Assembly (NCBI GenBank): GCA_013076295.1
Contig: RQOL01000361.1
Location: 186,001-250,000 of the forward strand
Length of the DNA stretch: 64,000 nt
Direction: 5' to 3'
Source of the DNA: Sanderia malayensis
Taxonomy: Eukaryota > Cnidaria > Scyphozoa > Semaeostomeae > Pelagiidae
This document shows positions 41,782 through 50,056 of this stretch, piece after piece. Positions within the stretch are counted from its first letter, which is position 1, and every line of letters starts with the position of its first letter. The notes under the pieces were generated by a model. That model did no database searches. It saw only the letters and a program-made list of their open reading frames with translations, and had not been told where the DNA came from. The position numbers were made by a program, and so were the translations under genes.

Positions 41782-42981
41782 CTATCTAAAAACGTTTTTT
41801 GATATAAAATCACTATTTTTTAACATGTTCAATCTAGTCACTTTTGAATGATGTATATCTTTTGTTAACACCCATACAGCTTTCCAATATATCGGGGTTG
41901 ATATTAATGACCAGTCTTTTTCTCTTTTAACTATGTCCTCTATTTTTACAATTTCCGGAAATACTACTTCTTGTAATTGATCCATAAAAAATTTTCCGTC
42001 TACTGGTAACCCACCTAAATCATTCAATGAATATGCAAATGGTGTATATGTCAAATCAACTTTATCTATGATAAATATTTCATCCGTCCATTGTTTATGG
42101 AAACCTCTTTTAAACACTTGTACATATGCCCCTTTTTTATATTTCGACGTTATTTTTCTCTTTTTCCCTCTCTTCACTTCTTCTGCATTTCTCGGTTTAC
42201 GCGACTCTGGAATTTTGTCCTCTTGTTGTTTCCAGTATTTTTGTAACTTCTGCCTTACTTCTGCATAATTATTTACATTTACTTCATTAGGCGCCATTCC
42301 TATTATTCCATGGTAGGAATTATTCACACTTTCTACTATTTCATCCAACACATCCAAATAATTCTTAGAATTCTTCGCTTGCATATAGCGCACTAGTTTC
42401 AACTTCAACGTTCTATTATATCTTTCCACTATAGCACATTTTGCATCATCATTCGAAAATATTAATTTCACATTGTTCTTTGTCATCAATGTTTTAAAGG
42501 ATGCAGTAATAAATTCCGACCCTCTATCCGCACGTATCAACTTGGGGCAACGTTCTGTTGAATCAAATATACTTTGCATAGCTAACACACTAGATGGACC
42601 GGACTTATTCACCATCGGTCTTACCCATGCATATTTATCAAATTGATCTACACAACAAAATAGATATTTAATTCCTTTGTTAAAGTCAGGATGAAATATA
42701 TAATCGCTTTGAACATCCATTAAATCAATTTCCCAGCAATAATCCTGTCGACCTGATTTTATTGGTGGGTGCACAAACTGCTTCTTTATTGGTTTATAAT
42801 CTCCATGTGTAATATTCGACTTTCACCATTCTATTACCTGCGTTCTTGTTAATTTCGGTATTTCCTTCTTTGCATACGTATAAAACTTATTGAAGCCAGA
42901 AAATGAACCAGGAAAACTCGGGGTATTATATAATTCAGATAATTTTTCATTTACGATTCTCTGCTCATTAATTTTATTCAT
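41782..42981 (-). pseudogene. Polinton (retroviral-type) integrase with one in-frame TGA
   Basis: The frame runs from ATG 42981 to the stop at 41782, about 399 codons, broken once by TGA at 42823-42825 (after Trp, before Lys). The catalytic DDE set is visible: D in WEIDLMDVQSDY, D in LIRADRGSEFITASF, E in AIVERYNRTLKLK, with spacing normal for the retroviral/Polinton integrase core. The C-terminal part (KYKKGAYVQVFKRGFHKQW, FIIDKVDL) is the chromodomain/SH3-like end usual in these integrases. The enzyme would insert linear element DNA into the chromosome. The part after the stop is a nearly complete core. A CGA-to-TGA change, or another point change, explains the stop. The start codon overlaps the stop of the upstream ORF (ATGAATAA). 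Confidence 0.85.
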
Positions 42982-44628
42982 TTTTTTCCTCTGCTATTTT
43001 ATACTCATTAAATAATCGTTCAATGTCTGCAATCATTTTCTCCTGAGCTTTCTTATACTTCCTCAATCCACCTTTCTTCTCCGCTTTTAACATCAATTTA
43101 AGTGCTTTTTTTCAAAAACACACACTTTTGTCATCCTCACTCGACTCTGTTTCCGATTCACTTTCACTACCTGACGTATTTTCCTCACTGGAACTGTCCC
43201 ATGTAAGTTTTTTCTTTTTCCTTGTTTCTTCTTCTATGTTTTACTCAACTCTTTGGCTACTTTCTGTGCAATTCCATTTTCATCCACTCTCACTTTTGTC
43301 GGTGGCGCGTACAACACCTCCCTCTCCATTTGTCTCGGACGTTTTACTGCTACTATTCGCGAAAGACGAGAATTCTCTCTATCTCTCATATCGTTCTCTT
43401 CATCCTCATAGACCGAATCATCTGAATACGCTGATGATGGTTGGTACCTTCCTCTCATTAATATTTTTTTCAGTGATTGCTCCACTTGCCGTTCTACCAT
43501 TTTTGAAATATTACTATAACCTAGACCTTCCAAATCTTTATCTAACCTTCTCTTTAAACGTTGATTTGCTCTTGTACGCGTTGCAATAGGTGAATGGGTA
43601 GGACCCTCTGAATCACTATCACCTTCTAAATTCCGGCTTGCTGTATTAATTCTCTCTAATTTTGCTAACCGTTGCGAACTTCAAATTGATGATGGCGTTT
43701 CTTTTTCCTTTCGTCTAGCTCCTTCTGACCTTCGTTTTGATGAATAAAATCGCGCCAATCTTGATGCATGTCTCGCAATGCGAGCTGACGATGGTTTTTT
43801 ACTTTCTATTGCAATTCTTCTTTGTAATTCATGAGGTAATACATTTATATTCATTCCCTCCGCTACTAATTTTTTAGCTACCGAAATCAAACCAACTGGA
43901 ATATTCATAAATTTGTGCGGGTTATTAATATATTCCACAAATTTTTCCGTTTTTCCGACATCCGGAATAAATTCATCTCCTATATGAAGCGTACTATCTT
44001 CTTTATCAAACTTTATATCTTTAGTTTGTCTCAACGCTTTCACAAATTGTAAACCGTGAGGTTTTAGTTGATTTACTACCTTTACATTTACATCTGTCAC
44101 ATCATCCCCATTCAATATTTCTTTCAAACATCTTTCTTTCTTTTCTTGGAACACATTTCTTAATAATTGCACTTGTTGAATAAGCCTTTTAATTTTCTCT
44201 CCTTTTTCCCCCGCCAAAATGTTCTTATTGTTCCTTATTTGTTTTATCTGTTGATTTAATTCTTCAATTCTTTGACTTTGCACATTTGTGTCAAGCATTT
44301 CATTCTTTTGCCTTCCTGAATTTTGTGTTTCCAACCCTGATTCTACATACACTGATTTTAACACTTCATCTAATTGATTTGCTTTATTTAACAACGCAAC
44401 TCTTTCCACTGGGTTCTCCACTGTTAACGCTCTCTCGCGTAACTCTTTAATTTTTTGTTCATAATTATTCGGGACATCTAATGCTTTAATTTCTTGCAAT
44501 TTTTTGTAATCTCGTAATGGAATCAATACATGTTTATTATTAATTCCTACCTCCCCATCTTTCCTTCCGTTTTCTACTTCATTCTCTTTATGTTGTGTTA
44601 ACAAAGGTCTGTTCTCATTTCCTTCCAT
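42974..44628 (-). pseudogene. Charged coiled-coil viral-block protein, two in-frame TGA and one frameshift
   Basis: Starts at ATG 44628. The first 315 codons give a coiled-coil protein (IPLRDYKKLQEIKALD, RIEELNQQIKQIRNNKN, LIQQVQLLRNVFQEKK) with a basic Ser/Arg-rich end (RIARHASRLARFYSSKRR). After TGA at 43681-43683 the same frame stays open to about 43234. One shift there leads into an acidic Ser/Glu stretch, TGA at 43112-43114, and a Lys-rich tail ending at TAA 42974-42976, which overlaps the integrase start. I read this as one gene of roughly 550 codons, or two adjacent genes, with lesions. No family recognised; the coiled coil and basic tail would suit a DNA-binding or scaffold role, but that is a guess. 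Confidence 0.45.
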
Positions 44629-44632
44629 TTAC

Positions 44633-44926
44633 TTATATTAGAATTATTCCACCAACAACTAACCCATTATTCGATGGAATCATCACCAATCTTCTTCTAT
44701 TCCTCTTTTTATATTTCAAAATCGCCTTTAAATTATTTTTCAACACTTTTTCTCTTAAATCCGCCGGAGTGACCTTTTTTTTCTGAAACTCCAAATGTCT
44801 TATTGATAAATCCTGTCTATTCATCGCATACTTATTTTTCATTAACAAATTATACATGCCCTGATTAGAAAGATACAAAGAATTCGCACCTGTTACAAAT
44901 TTCACCATCCTGTTTTTTTTAAACAA
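44633..44926 (-). CDS. Small basic viral-block protein, 97 aa
   Basis: An intact ORF beginning MFKKNRMVKFVTGANSLYLS with a Lys/Arg-rich middle (LKYKKRNRRRLV) and a hydrophobic end (NNGLVVGGIILI). It ends just before the Met of the coiled-coil gene. The hydrophobic C terminus could be membrane-associated. No family recognised. Confidence 0.45.
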   Translation of the reverse strand: MFKKNRMVKFVTGANSLYLSNQGMYNLLMKNKYAMNRQDLSIRHLEFQKKKVTPADLREKVLKNNLKAILKYKKRNRRRLVMIPSNNGLVVGGIILI

Positions 44927-44988
44927 CTCTCTTTTTAACTTCTTTTATCTACTATTATTTCTCATTATTTACAAAAAAATATTCACCT

Positions 44989-45099
44989 TCACACAGGCTC
45001 ACTTTCTTGTTCTTTGCCTTCATCATCTGCTTCTTTTTTCTTCATCTTCTTCTCTCGTTTTACATTAGGTCCCAATAACATTCGCTTTCTTCCAGCCAT
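44989..45099 (-). CDS. Very small Lys-rich ORF, 36 aa
   Basis: ATG 45099 to TGA 44989-44991: MAGRKRMLLGPNVKREKKMK followed by an acidic end. It fits the compact spacing of the block but is too short to judge by itself. It may be the tail of the 45118-45429 gene or noise. Confidence 0.25.
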   Translation of the reverse strand: MAGRKRMLLGPNVKREKKMKKKEADDEGKEQESEPV

Positions 45100-45117
45100 C
45101 AGAGTAACCACAGAAAC

Positions 45118-45429
45118 CTATTCTTCATCTTTATCTGTTTTCGCTATGGGACTTTCAAATATCACTTTTTTCATCTTTTCCAATCTCCCTCCCTCAAATT
45201 CTTTTACATATTGCAACCACTCCAATTCCTTCTTTCCCACATCTCCCTCCGTTCTTACACACACTCTTGATTTTATCAAGACTTCACCCATCCCAATTTT
45301 GCAACCCACATACAACAACTGTTTCACAATATCTGCTTCTGGCAATTTCTTCAAGTATTCATATAACTTATAAATTGCCTCATTACTTGTGGCTGAGCAC
45401 ATAAAATCATACATATATTCTACTACCAT
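45118..45429 (-). CDS. Viral-block protein of unknown function, 103 aa
   Basis: An intact ORF beginning MVVEYMYDFMCSATSNEAIY, helix-rich with an acidic C terminus. It lies directly downstream of the Bcl-2-like gene. No family recognised. Confidence 0.4.
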   Translation of the reverse strand: MVVEYMYDFMCSATSNEAIYKLYEYLKKLPEADIVKQLLYVGCKIGMGEVLIKSRVCVRTEGDVGKKELEWLQYVKEFEGGRLEKMKKVIFESPIAKTDKDEE

Positions 45430-45490
45430 CTTTATTTGCTTCTTTCAACATAATGCTGACTCCTACTTTTTCCAACGATTAAATATTATT

Positions 45491-45946
45491 TTATTTTATC
45501 CTTTTTTTAAATAAAAACTCGATTATATTTTCCACAACTTTCATTACACCCCATCCTTCATCTTTTGCAAATAAATTCATAAACTGTTCCCAATCTTGTT
45601 CTACTGTTCGCATAAATTCGATCAAACATTCTCTCGCCATTTTCAACTTTTCCTTCTTTTCCTCTACTATTTTAGAATACAACATAAAAATACCAACCAC
45701 TCTTCCCCAATTTGTTCCATCAACATTTATTTCAGCTATAATTTCCCTAATCCATTTCTTATCTATCATTCTCCTATCATCCAAATTTTTATACATTGAT
45801 CTTACAAATTGTTCGTTTTTCTCTTTCATTTCATCAACTAATCTCAATAACACTTTAGTTTTCCGATCTAATTCTTCTACTTTCATTTCATTTATTTTAC
45901 ATGCAATTACCTCATCTATCACTATTAAGCTTTGTGCTCGTAACAT
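45491..45946 (-). CDS. Bcl-2-like protein encoded in the viral block, 151 aa
   Basis: An intact all-helical 151-residue ORF. A BH1-type motif is clear at about residues 76-88 (DGTNWGRVVGIF, compare NWGR in cellular Bcl-2 proteins). A BH2-like segment follows at about 118-133 (DWEQFMNLFAKDEGWG). A hydrophobic/basic tail (IIEFLFKKRIK) could associate with membranes but is short for a classic anchor. Length is close to viral Bcl-2 homologues. Bcl-2 homologues block mitochondrial apoptosis by binding pro-death relatives and are known from several DNA virus groups, including some adintoviruses. Activity here is not proven; BH3 and BH4 are not obvious. The two ORFs upstream on the same strand may be diverged relatives. 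Confidence 0.65.
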   Translation of the reverse strand: MLRAQSLIVIDEVIACKINEMKVEELDRKTKVLLRLVDEMKEKNEQFVRSMYKNLDDRRMIDKKWIREIIAEINVDGTNWGRVVGIFMLYSKIVEEKKEKLKMARECLIEFMRTVEQDWEQFMNLFAKDEGWGVMKVVENIIEFLFKKRIK

Positions 45947-46946
45947 TGTTCCAATATCTTATCTCGCGAAATCGAATACATGTTAATGATATCAAAATGT
46001 AACTACAAAATAATTTTTCTAGTCCCTCTTCTTCTCCCATTTGTCTTAACATCTCCATTATAGAGCTCACTCTTGCTTCGTCTTTTTTCTTCCTCATCGA
46101 ACTATCGATCACATCGACCATCATGTTAGAACATTTTACTCCACCATCTTTTCCTTCATTCTGTTTCTCCAAGAGTTGCAAATACATGTCAACTCCCATT
46201 CCAAACTCTTCAACAAATTCTTCTCCCATCATCTTTTTCGCAAATAATTTAACTTTATCCACATCACGGTCTCCCCAACACATTATCAACGAGAGGTATA
46301 TGCGGAACCAGTAGGAAAACGACATCATCCCTTCTTCTTTCTTCACACATTCATTTATGATATGAGCAACATCATCTCGTCCTATCTTTCTCACCTACTC
46401 CAATATTTTCTCCCACGTCAAAATCGGTGTGACAAAATCCCACACCGTAATCAACCACCATACTTGTCTCCAACATTCTCCCCCACCACTATTTCTAATG
46501 TGCGGCAATGATTTATACACCCCATCCATTTTCGTTGTCAATTCTTCAAACAGATCATCAATATCATCTTCAAGCATCTTTATCATCTTTATATATACTT
46601 TATACCATTTACTAAATTCTCCTTTTAACAATCTTGCATCTTCGAACCCCGCCGTTTCTTCGACCCTCAACATCATCTCTGTAACCTCTTCAAACATCTT
46701 TCCCTTTTTCAACACAATCATCATTTATCTCAGTCACTTTTTCCACAAATTCCTCCACTTCCGTATGCAAGTCTTTGGATATTACACTCGCATACAACAA
46801 ATCAATTTCCAATGCGTTTTTTTCGACTATCGCTGCACAATCAGCATCCACTTTGGATAATTTTTTCATCAACAACGCGTTTTTTATTTGTTTCTTCAAC
46901 AGTGCATTATTTTCTCTTTGTAATTCCCATAGTTTCTCAATTTTAG
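45912..46946 (-). pseudogene. Helix-rich viral-block gene(s), broken by frameshifts and an in-frame TAG
   Basis: Coding-like sequence runs from about 46946 to 45912. It starts with a coiled coil (LWELQRENNALLKK), shifts frame near 46700, stays open to TAG at 46395-46397, and continues in the same frame (no other stop) to about 46000, where another shift occurs before the Bcl-2-like start. A segment before the TAG (GGGECWRQVWWLITVWDFV) has a weak resemblance to a BH1 surround. The segment after it (FSYWFRIYLSLIMCWGDRD) is amphipathic helix-like. It could be two or three small genes, possibly diverged Bcl-2-like copies. The assignment is weak. Confidence 0.35.
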
Positions 46947-47052
46947 ATTACTTTCTCCCTCTCCTTCCATTTCAAATAATACATACACCTTCCCTGTTCC
47001 TTATATACACAAGTAAATCTAACTGTCAATCATTCACCTGTCCAGCAATCAA

Positions 47053-47244
47053 TCATTCTTCTTTCATTACTTCTTGTAATCGCTTTTCTCTCAGACACTC
47101 CAGCTTTGCAATTTCATCTTCTATTTCACTCAACTTTTCTCCATCTCCTTCAAAATACGTAACCTTCACATTTTCTATCTCCCGTCACCATTTCAACTTG
47201 GCTAACTTCACATTCATATCTCGTATGCTCTCCTCAATTTCCAT
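47053..47244 (-). pseudogene. Small coiled-coil ORF with in-frame TGA
   Basis: ATG 47244 to TGA 47053, 63 codons, interrupted once by TGA at 47185-47187 after Trp. Heptad-like sequence before (IEESIRDMNVKLAKLK) and after (KLSEIEDEIAKLECLREKR) the stop supports one coiled-coil protein. No family recognised. Confidence 0.35.
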
Positions 47245-47320
47245 CGTATCTGACTAACTCTCTTCTCTTTTTTTCTCCCTTTTACATATTTCTTTTCTTT
47301 GCTTTTTTTCATTTTCATTT

Positions 47321-47505
47321 CTAAATTCTCTCAGCTGGCAATTTCTCTCTTTTATCTTTTTTCTTCTCCATCCGTATTTCGTTCATTTCAATCCTCATTT
47401 TTTCCAATACTTGAAATCCATCCATGCACATTCTGCTTGATCAATTTCGTCTTCCTCGAAGCCGCTTACTCCTTCAACACATTCACTTGCACTTAATTCC
47501 TCCAT
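47321..47505 (-). pseudogene. Small charged ORF with a frameshift
   Basis: ATG 47505 opens an acidic start (MEELSASECVEGVSGFEEDE). Near 47405 the coding frame appears to change by one base, and a Lys/Glu-rich coiled coil (IEMNEIRMEKKKDKREK) runs to TAG at 47321-47323. No family recognised. Confidence 0.3.
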
Positions 47506-47521
47506 CCTAACACTTTACAAT

Positions 47522-47731
47522 TCAAATTTCATGTGCATCTAATCGTTCTCTTTCTTCCCAATAACGCTCATTCAATTCCGCCCAAGATCTTGCTAAAACA
47601 AAATAACCATGCGCTCCAAACACAAACGTGAACAATAAAGTGAACAAAGTCATCATAAACAATACACCATGATGATATTCTATTACATCCATCAACTTTT
47701 CTACACCACAATCATACTTTGTTCCATTCAT
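47522..47731 (-). CDS. Small single-pass membrane protein, 69 aa
   Basis: An intact ORF with one strong membrane segment (about residues 22-44, GVLFMMTLFTLLFTFVFGAH) and a charged tail (WAELNERYWEERERLD). It is the first gene seen on the right side of the viral block. No family recognised. Confidence 0.4.
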   Translation of the reverse strand: MNGTKYDCGVEKLMDVIEYHHGVLFMMTLFTLLFTFVFGAHGYFVLARSWAELNERYWEERERLDAHEI

Positions 47732-48101
47732 GATTTCTCACATTTTAATTTTATTTTAACTCGCGTCTGCTTATATCATCCAAAACATTTCATTTATTTT
47801 ATTTTAATTCAATTTTTTCTTTACATCAATCTAAAATTCACTATCCATTTTAATCCACAATCCTTTCTTTAAACATTTAACAAACCGTTCACCCTTCCGA
47901 CCTTTTTTTTTTCATTTAACTTTTTCAACCTTTTTTTACAATCCAAATCAACCCATCCATTTTCATCCGCCGGTCGCTTCTTAAACATTTAACCAACAAC
48001 CTGCGCGATCTTTGCCCTTTCCTTAAACATTAAAAAAAGCGGCTGCTCGTTAGCATACATATACTACTGGTATAGTTTGTTGGTATAGTATTTAGGTATA
48101 G

Positions 48102-48106
<5 letters not shown>
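47732..48106. other. AT-rich right border of the viral block
   Basis: No gene seen. A motif like AAACATTTAACMAACMRYYYRC recurs (near 47870, 47985 and 48020), possibly remnants of a terminal repeat, but I cannot define an element end or a target duplication. Confidence 0.3.
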
Positions 48107-48135
<29 letters not shown>

Positions 48136-48178
48136 TGTATGTATGTATGTATGTATCTATGTATGTATGTATGTATGG
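48107..48178 (+). repeat. (TATG)n microsatellite
   Basis: About seventeen TATG units. It is followed by the same GGGCATGAGCGG sequence that follows the second TATG tract at 60200-60256, so the tract is part of a dispersed element. Confidence 0.95.
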
Positions 48179-48290
48179 GCATGAGCGGTAGTGAATGCAG
48201 CACGCGAAGTGCGCCAACCACATTAGGCTTTTGTTATTTGACGGGATCTGGGCAGGGAGCGAAGCGATCGCACCCGGATAGTCTCTATAC
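48178..48290 (+). repeat. Dispersed repeat R1, copy 1
   Basis: GGGCATGAGCGGTAGTGAAT through AGCGAAGCGATCGCACCCGG. A near-identical copy follows the TATG tract at 60257-60360. The tetranucleotide tract at one end looks like the tail of a retroposed element. Identity unknown. Confidence 0.7.
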
Positions 48291-48985
48291 ACTAATCTAC
48301 GTCGACACATGATCTGCGGGCACTCAACAATGGGCCATTGTTTCTTGAACAATTCATGTTCGACCAAACCATGGGATCAAAGGAGCGGGGCTGTGAACAT
48401 AAAGGCTTTTTTGTGGGGTGCAAATAAGGGTGCAAATTGGTATAGAAATGATCGTTGCATTGCGCTGGTGATTTTCTACTATTTGGCTAATTTCTACTGC
48501 AAGCGGTTCAGGAGTTATGGCCCATTTTGTGTTCCGCCTTTCAAGAAAGTTCCCCGGACCAAGTTAATGAGATGCAAAACGAGCCTGGAGAAACACCTGT
48601 TTAAAGGTTTGTTTAAACAACGGGCCGCAAGTTGCTCAGGTTTAAGCATGAATACGTGTCGGAAATCAATTGTAAAGACATGTCAATTGTTGTCAGGACC
48701 TGTGGAGACAATGTGTTGACAAGTTTTTTGGTGAAAATACCGCGAGTTTTGTTTTGTTTCACCTCGCGTTTTTTCTGTTGATCGAGCGACCTAACAAAAA
48801 CACGCTGACAATTTGGATTATCTTGGGTCGTTCTGGGCCAATTTTGTCCATTTAAACTTTCGATAACTGTTTATTTACACGAGAACTAAAGTTATCTGGG
48901 GTTGTTTTTTATGTTGATTTTCTTCTGTTTTTGGAAAGTTTTAGCCCAGTTTGGGTTTGACTGGAAAACTCGAAAATTTCAGGCA
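48290..48985 (+). repeat. Dispersed repeat R2, copy 1 (about 690 bp)
   Basis: Begins ACTAATCTACGTCGACACAT and ends near GACTGGAAAACTCGAA. It is nearly identical to 62427-63115 in the same orientation. It contains a frame starting within TTCTACTATTTGGCTAATTT that stays open for over 100 codons in both copies, with a Lys/Arg/Cys-rich product fragment (KVPRTKLMRCKTSLEKHL). This suggests a decayed coding repeat, family unknown. Confidence 0.75.
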
Positions 48986-49542
48986 AAACCTGTGTGTTTT
49001 TCTTTTGCGAAAATTTGATTTTAACTTGCAAAAACTTTGTTTTTTTCACCCAAATACTTTTGATAAATGTTCTACAAGCTATTAGCTTCATGTTGATATT
49101 TTTTTGGAGTGTGTAGGACAAATTTTCGCCAAGCTAATTGAATTTGAACGTTTTAGTGTCTCTAAAGTAGCCTTTTTTCACAGCTTTTGTGTTTGGCTGC
49201 AGTAAATACTCCGTTAAAGTTCAAAACACCACTGTTAAGAAATGTCAATATTTTTATCGGATTCGCTGTTTCCTTAGCTACAGTTTGATATATTTGTTAT
49301 TACAGATTGAGTTTACATTTTCCAGGATGGATTATTATAGTCCATGAGATTGACCCCCAAAATATCGATTTTATTCTCATTTCAAGGGACAAATCATGCC
49401 CTACATCAAATGAAAGCTTATTGTCTGTAGATTACGAAAAACTATGATAGCACTTGATTTTCGGTAGCTTTGTTGTAAAAATCCGCCATTTTTAAGGGGG
49501 GCATATCAATTTTTAGGAAAATATTTTACTGAAAGACTACTC

Positions 49543-49708
49543 GTATTTTTTTATAAGAAACTAAAAAGTTGGCCCAGCACTAGATGTTTCTTAAATTTTC
49601 TTATGTTTCTATTGTTAAAGAAAACAATAAAACAAAATAATCTATTGCTCTTTGCAAGAAATTCCAGTACTGAGTTTCTTATAAACGAGTTTCTTATAAA
49701 AAAAATAT
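49543..49708. mobile_element. Inverted-repeat element related to the 6232-6644 MITE
   Basis: TTTTTTTATAAGAAACT at the left and AGTTTCTTATAAAAAAA at the right are inverted copies; the same phrase is partly repeated at 49674-49690. The end sequence resembles the TTTTTTTATAAGGAACC ends at 6232-6644. It is nested inside the left part of the Academ-like element. Confidence 0.5.
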
Positions 49709-50056
49709 GTGTAGGTTCTTGAAAAAGCATTGTGCAGTCCCTAAAACCATCAAATGTCAATGAGAGTAATATGATAAGTGAATATTTCTTCTATTTTAAT
49801 AATATTTTTTTCCATTTCCATAATATTTTCGTATATTTCAATAATATTTTTGGGACACAGAGCATAATTACAGTTATCGTTTGACTGTCTGGAGAATTGA
49901 TTTCCATAATTTGAGCAGCACTTGCAGGGTTTCAACCAAGCTTTTAATCTCATTCTGATTTAACCACATGCAATCATGGCCAGAGAATCAAAAATAAAGT
50001 TTGCGAAGCTCCTTGGTCTCAGATTTAAACAGTAGGCTTAGCCTAGAGACAAAATC

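Noticed and set aside
46429..47257. Long + strand ORFs across the viral block (for example 46429-46860 and 46775-47257)
   Set aside because: Ser/Phe/Ile-rich shadows of minus-strand coding sequence with no recognisable domain.
35656..47731. TGA read as an amino acid (alternative genetic code or selenocysteine)
   Set aside because: The intact ORFs in the block terminate normally, several of them at TGA, no SECIS-like element was noticed, one stop each is TAA and TAG, and C-to-T mutation explains all of them more simply.
48107..48178. TATG tract as a telomere-like repeat
   Set aside because: Four-base unit, internal position and a second copy attached to the same dispersed repeat mark it as a microsatellite.
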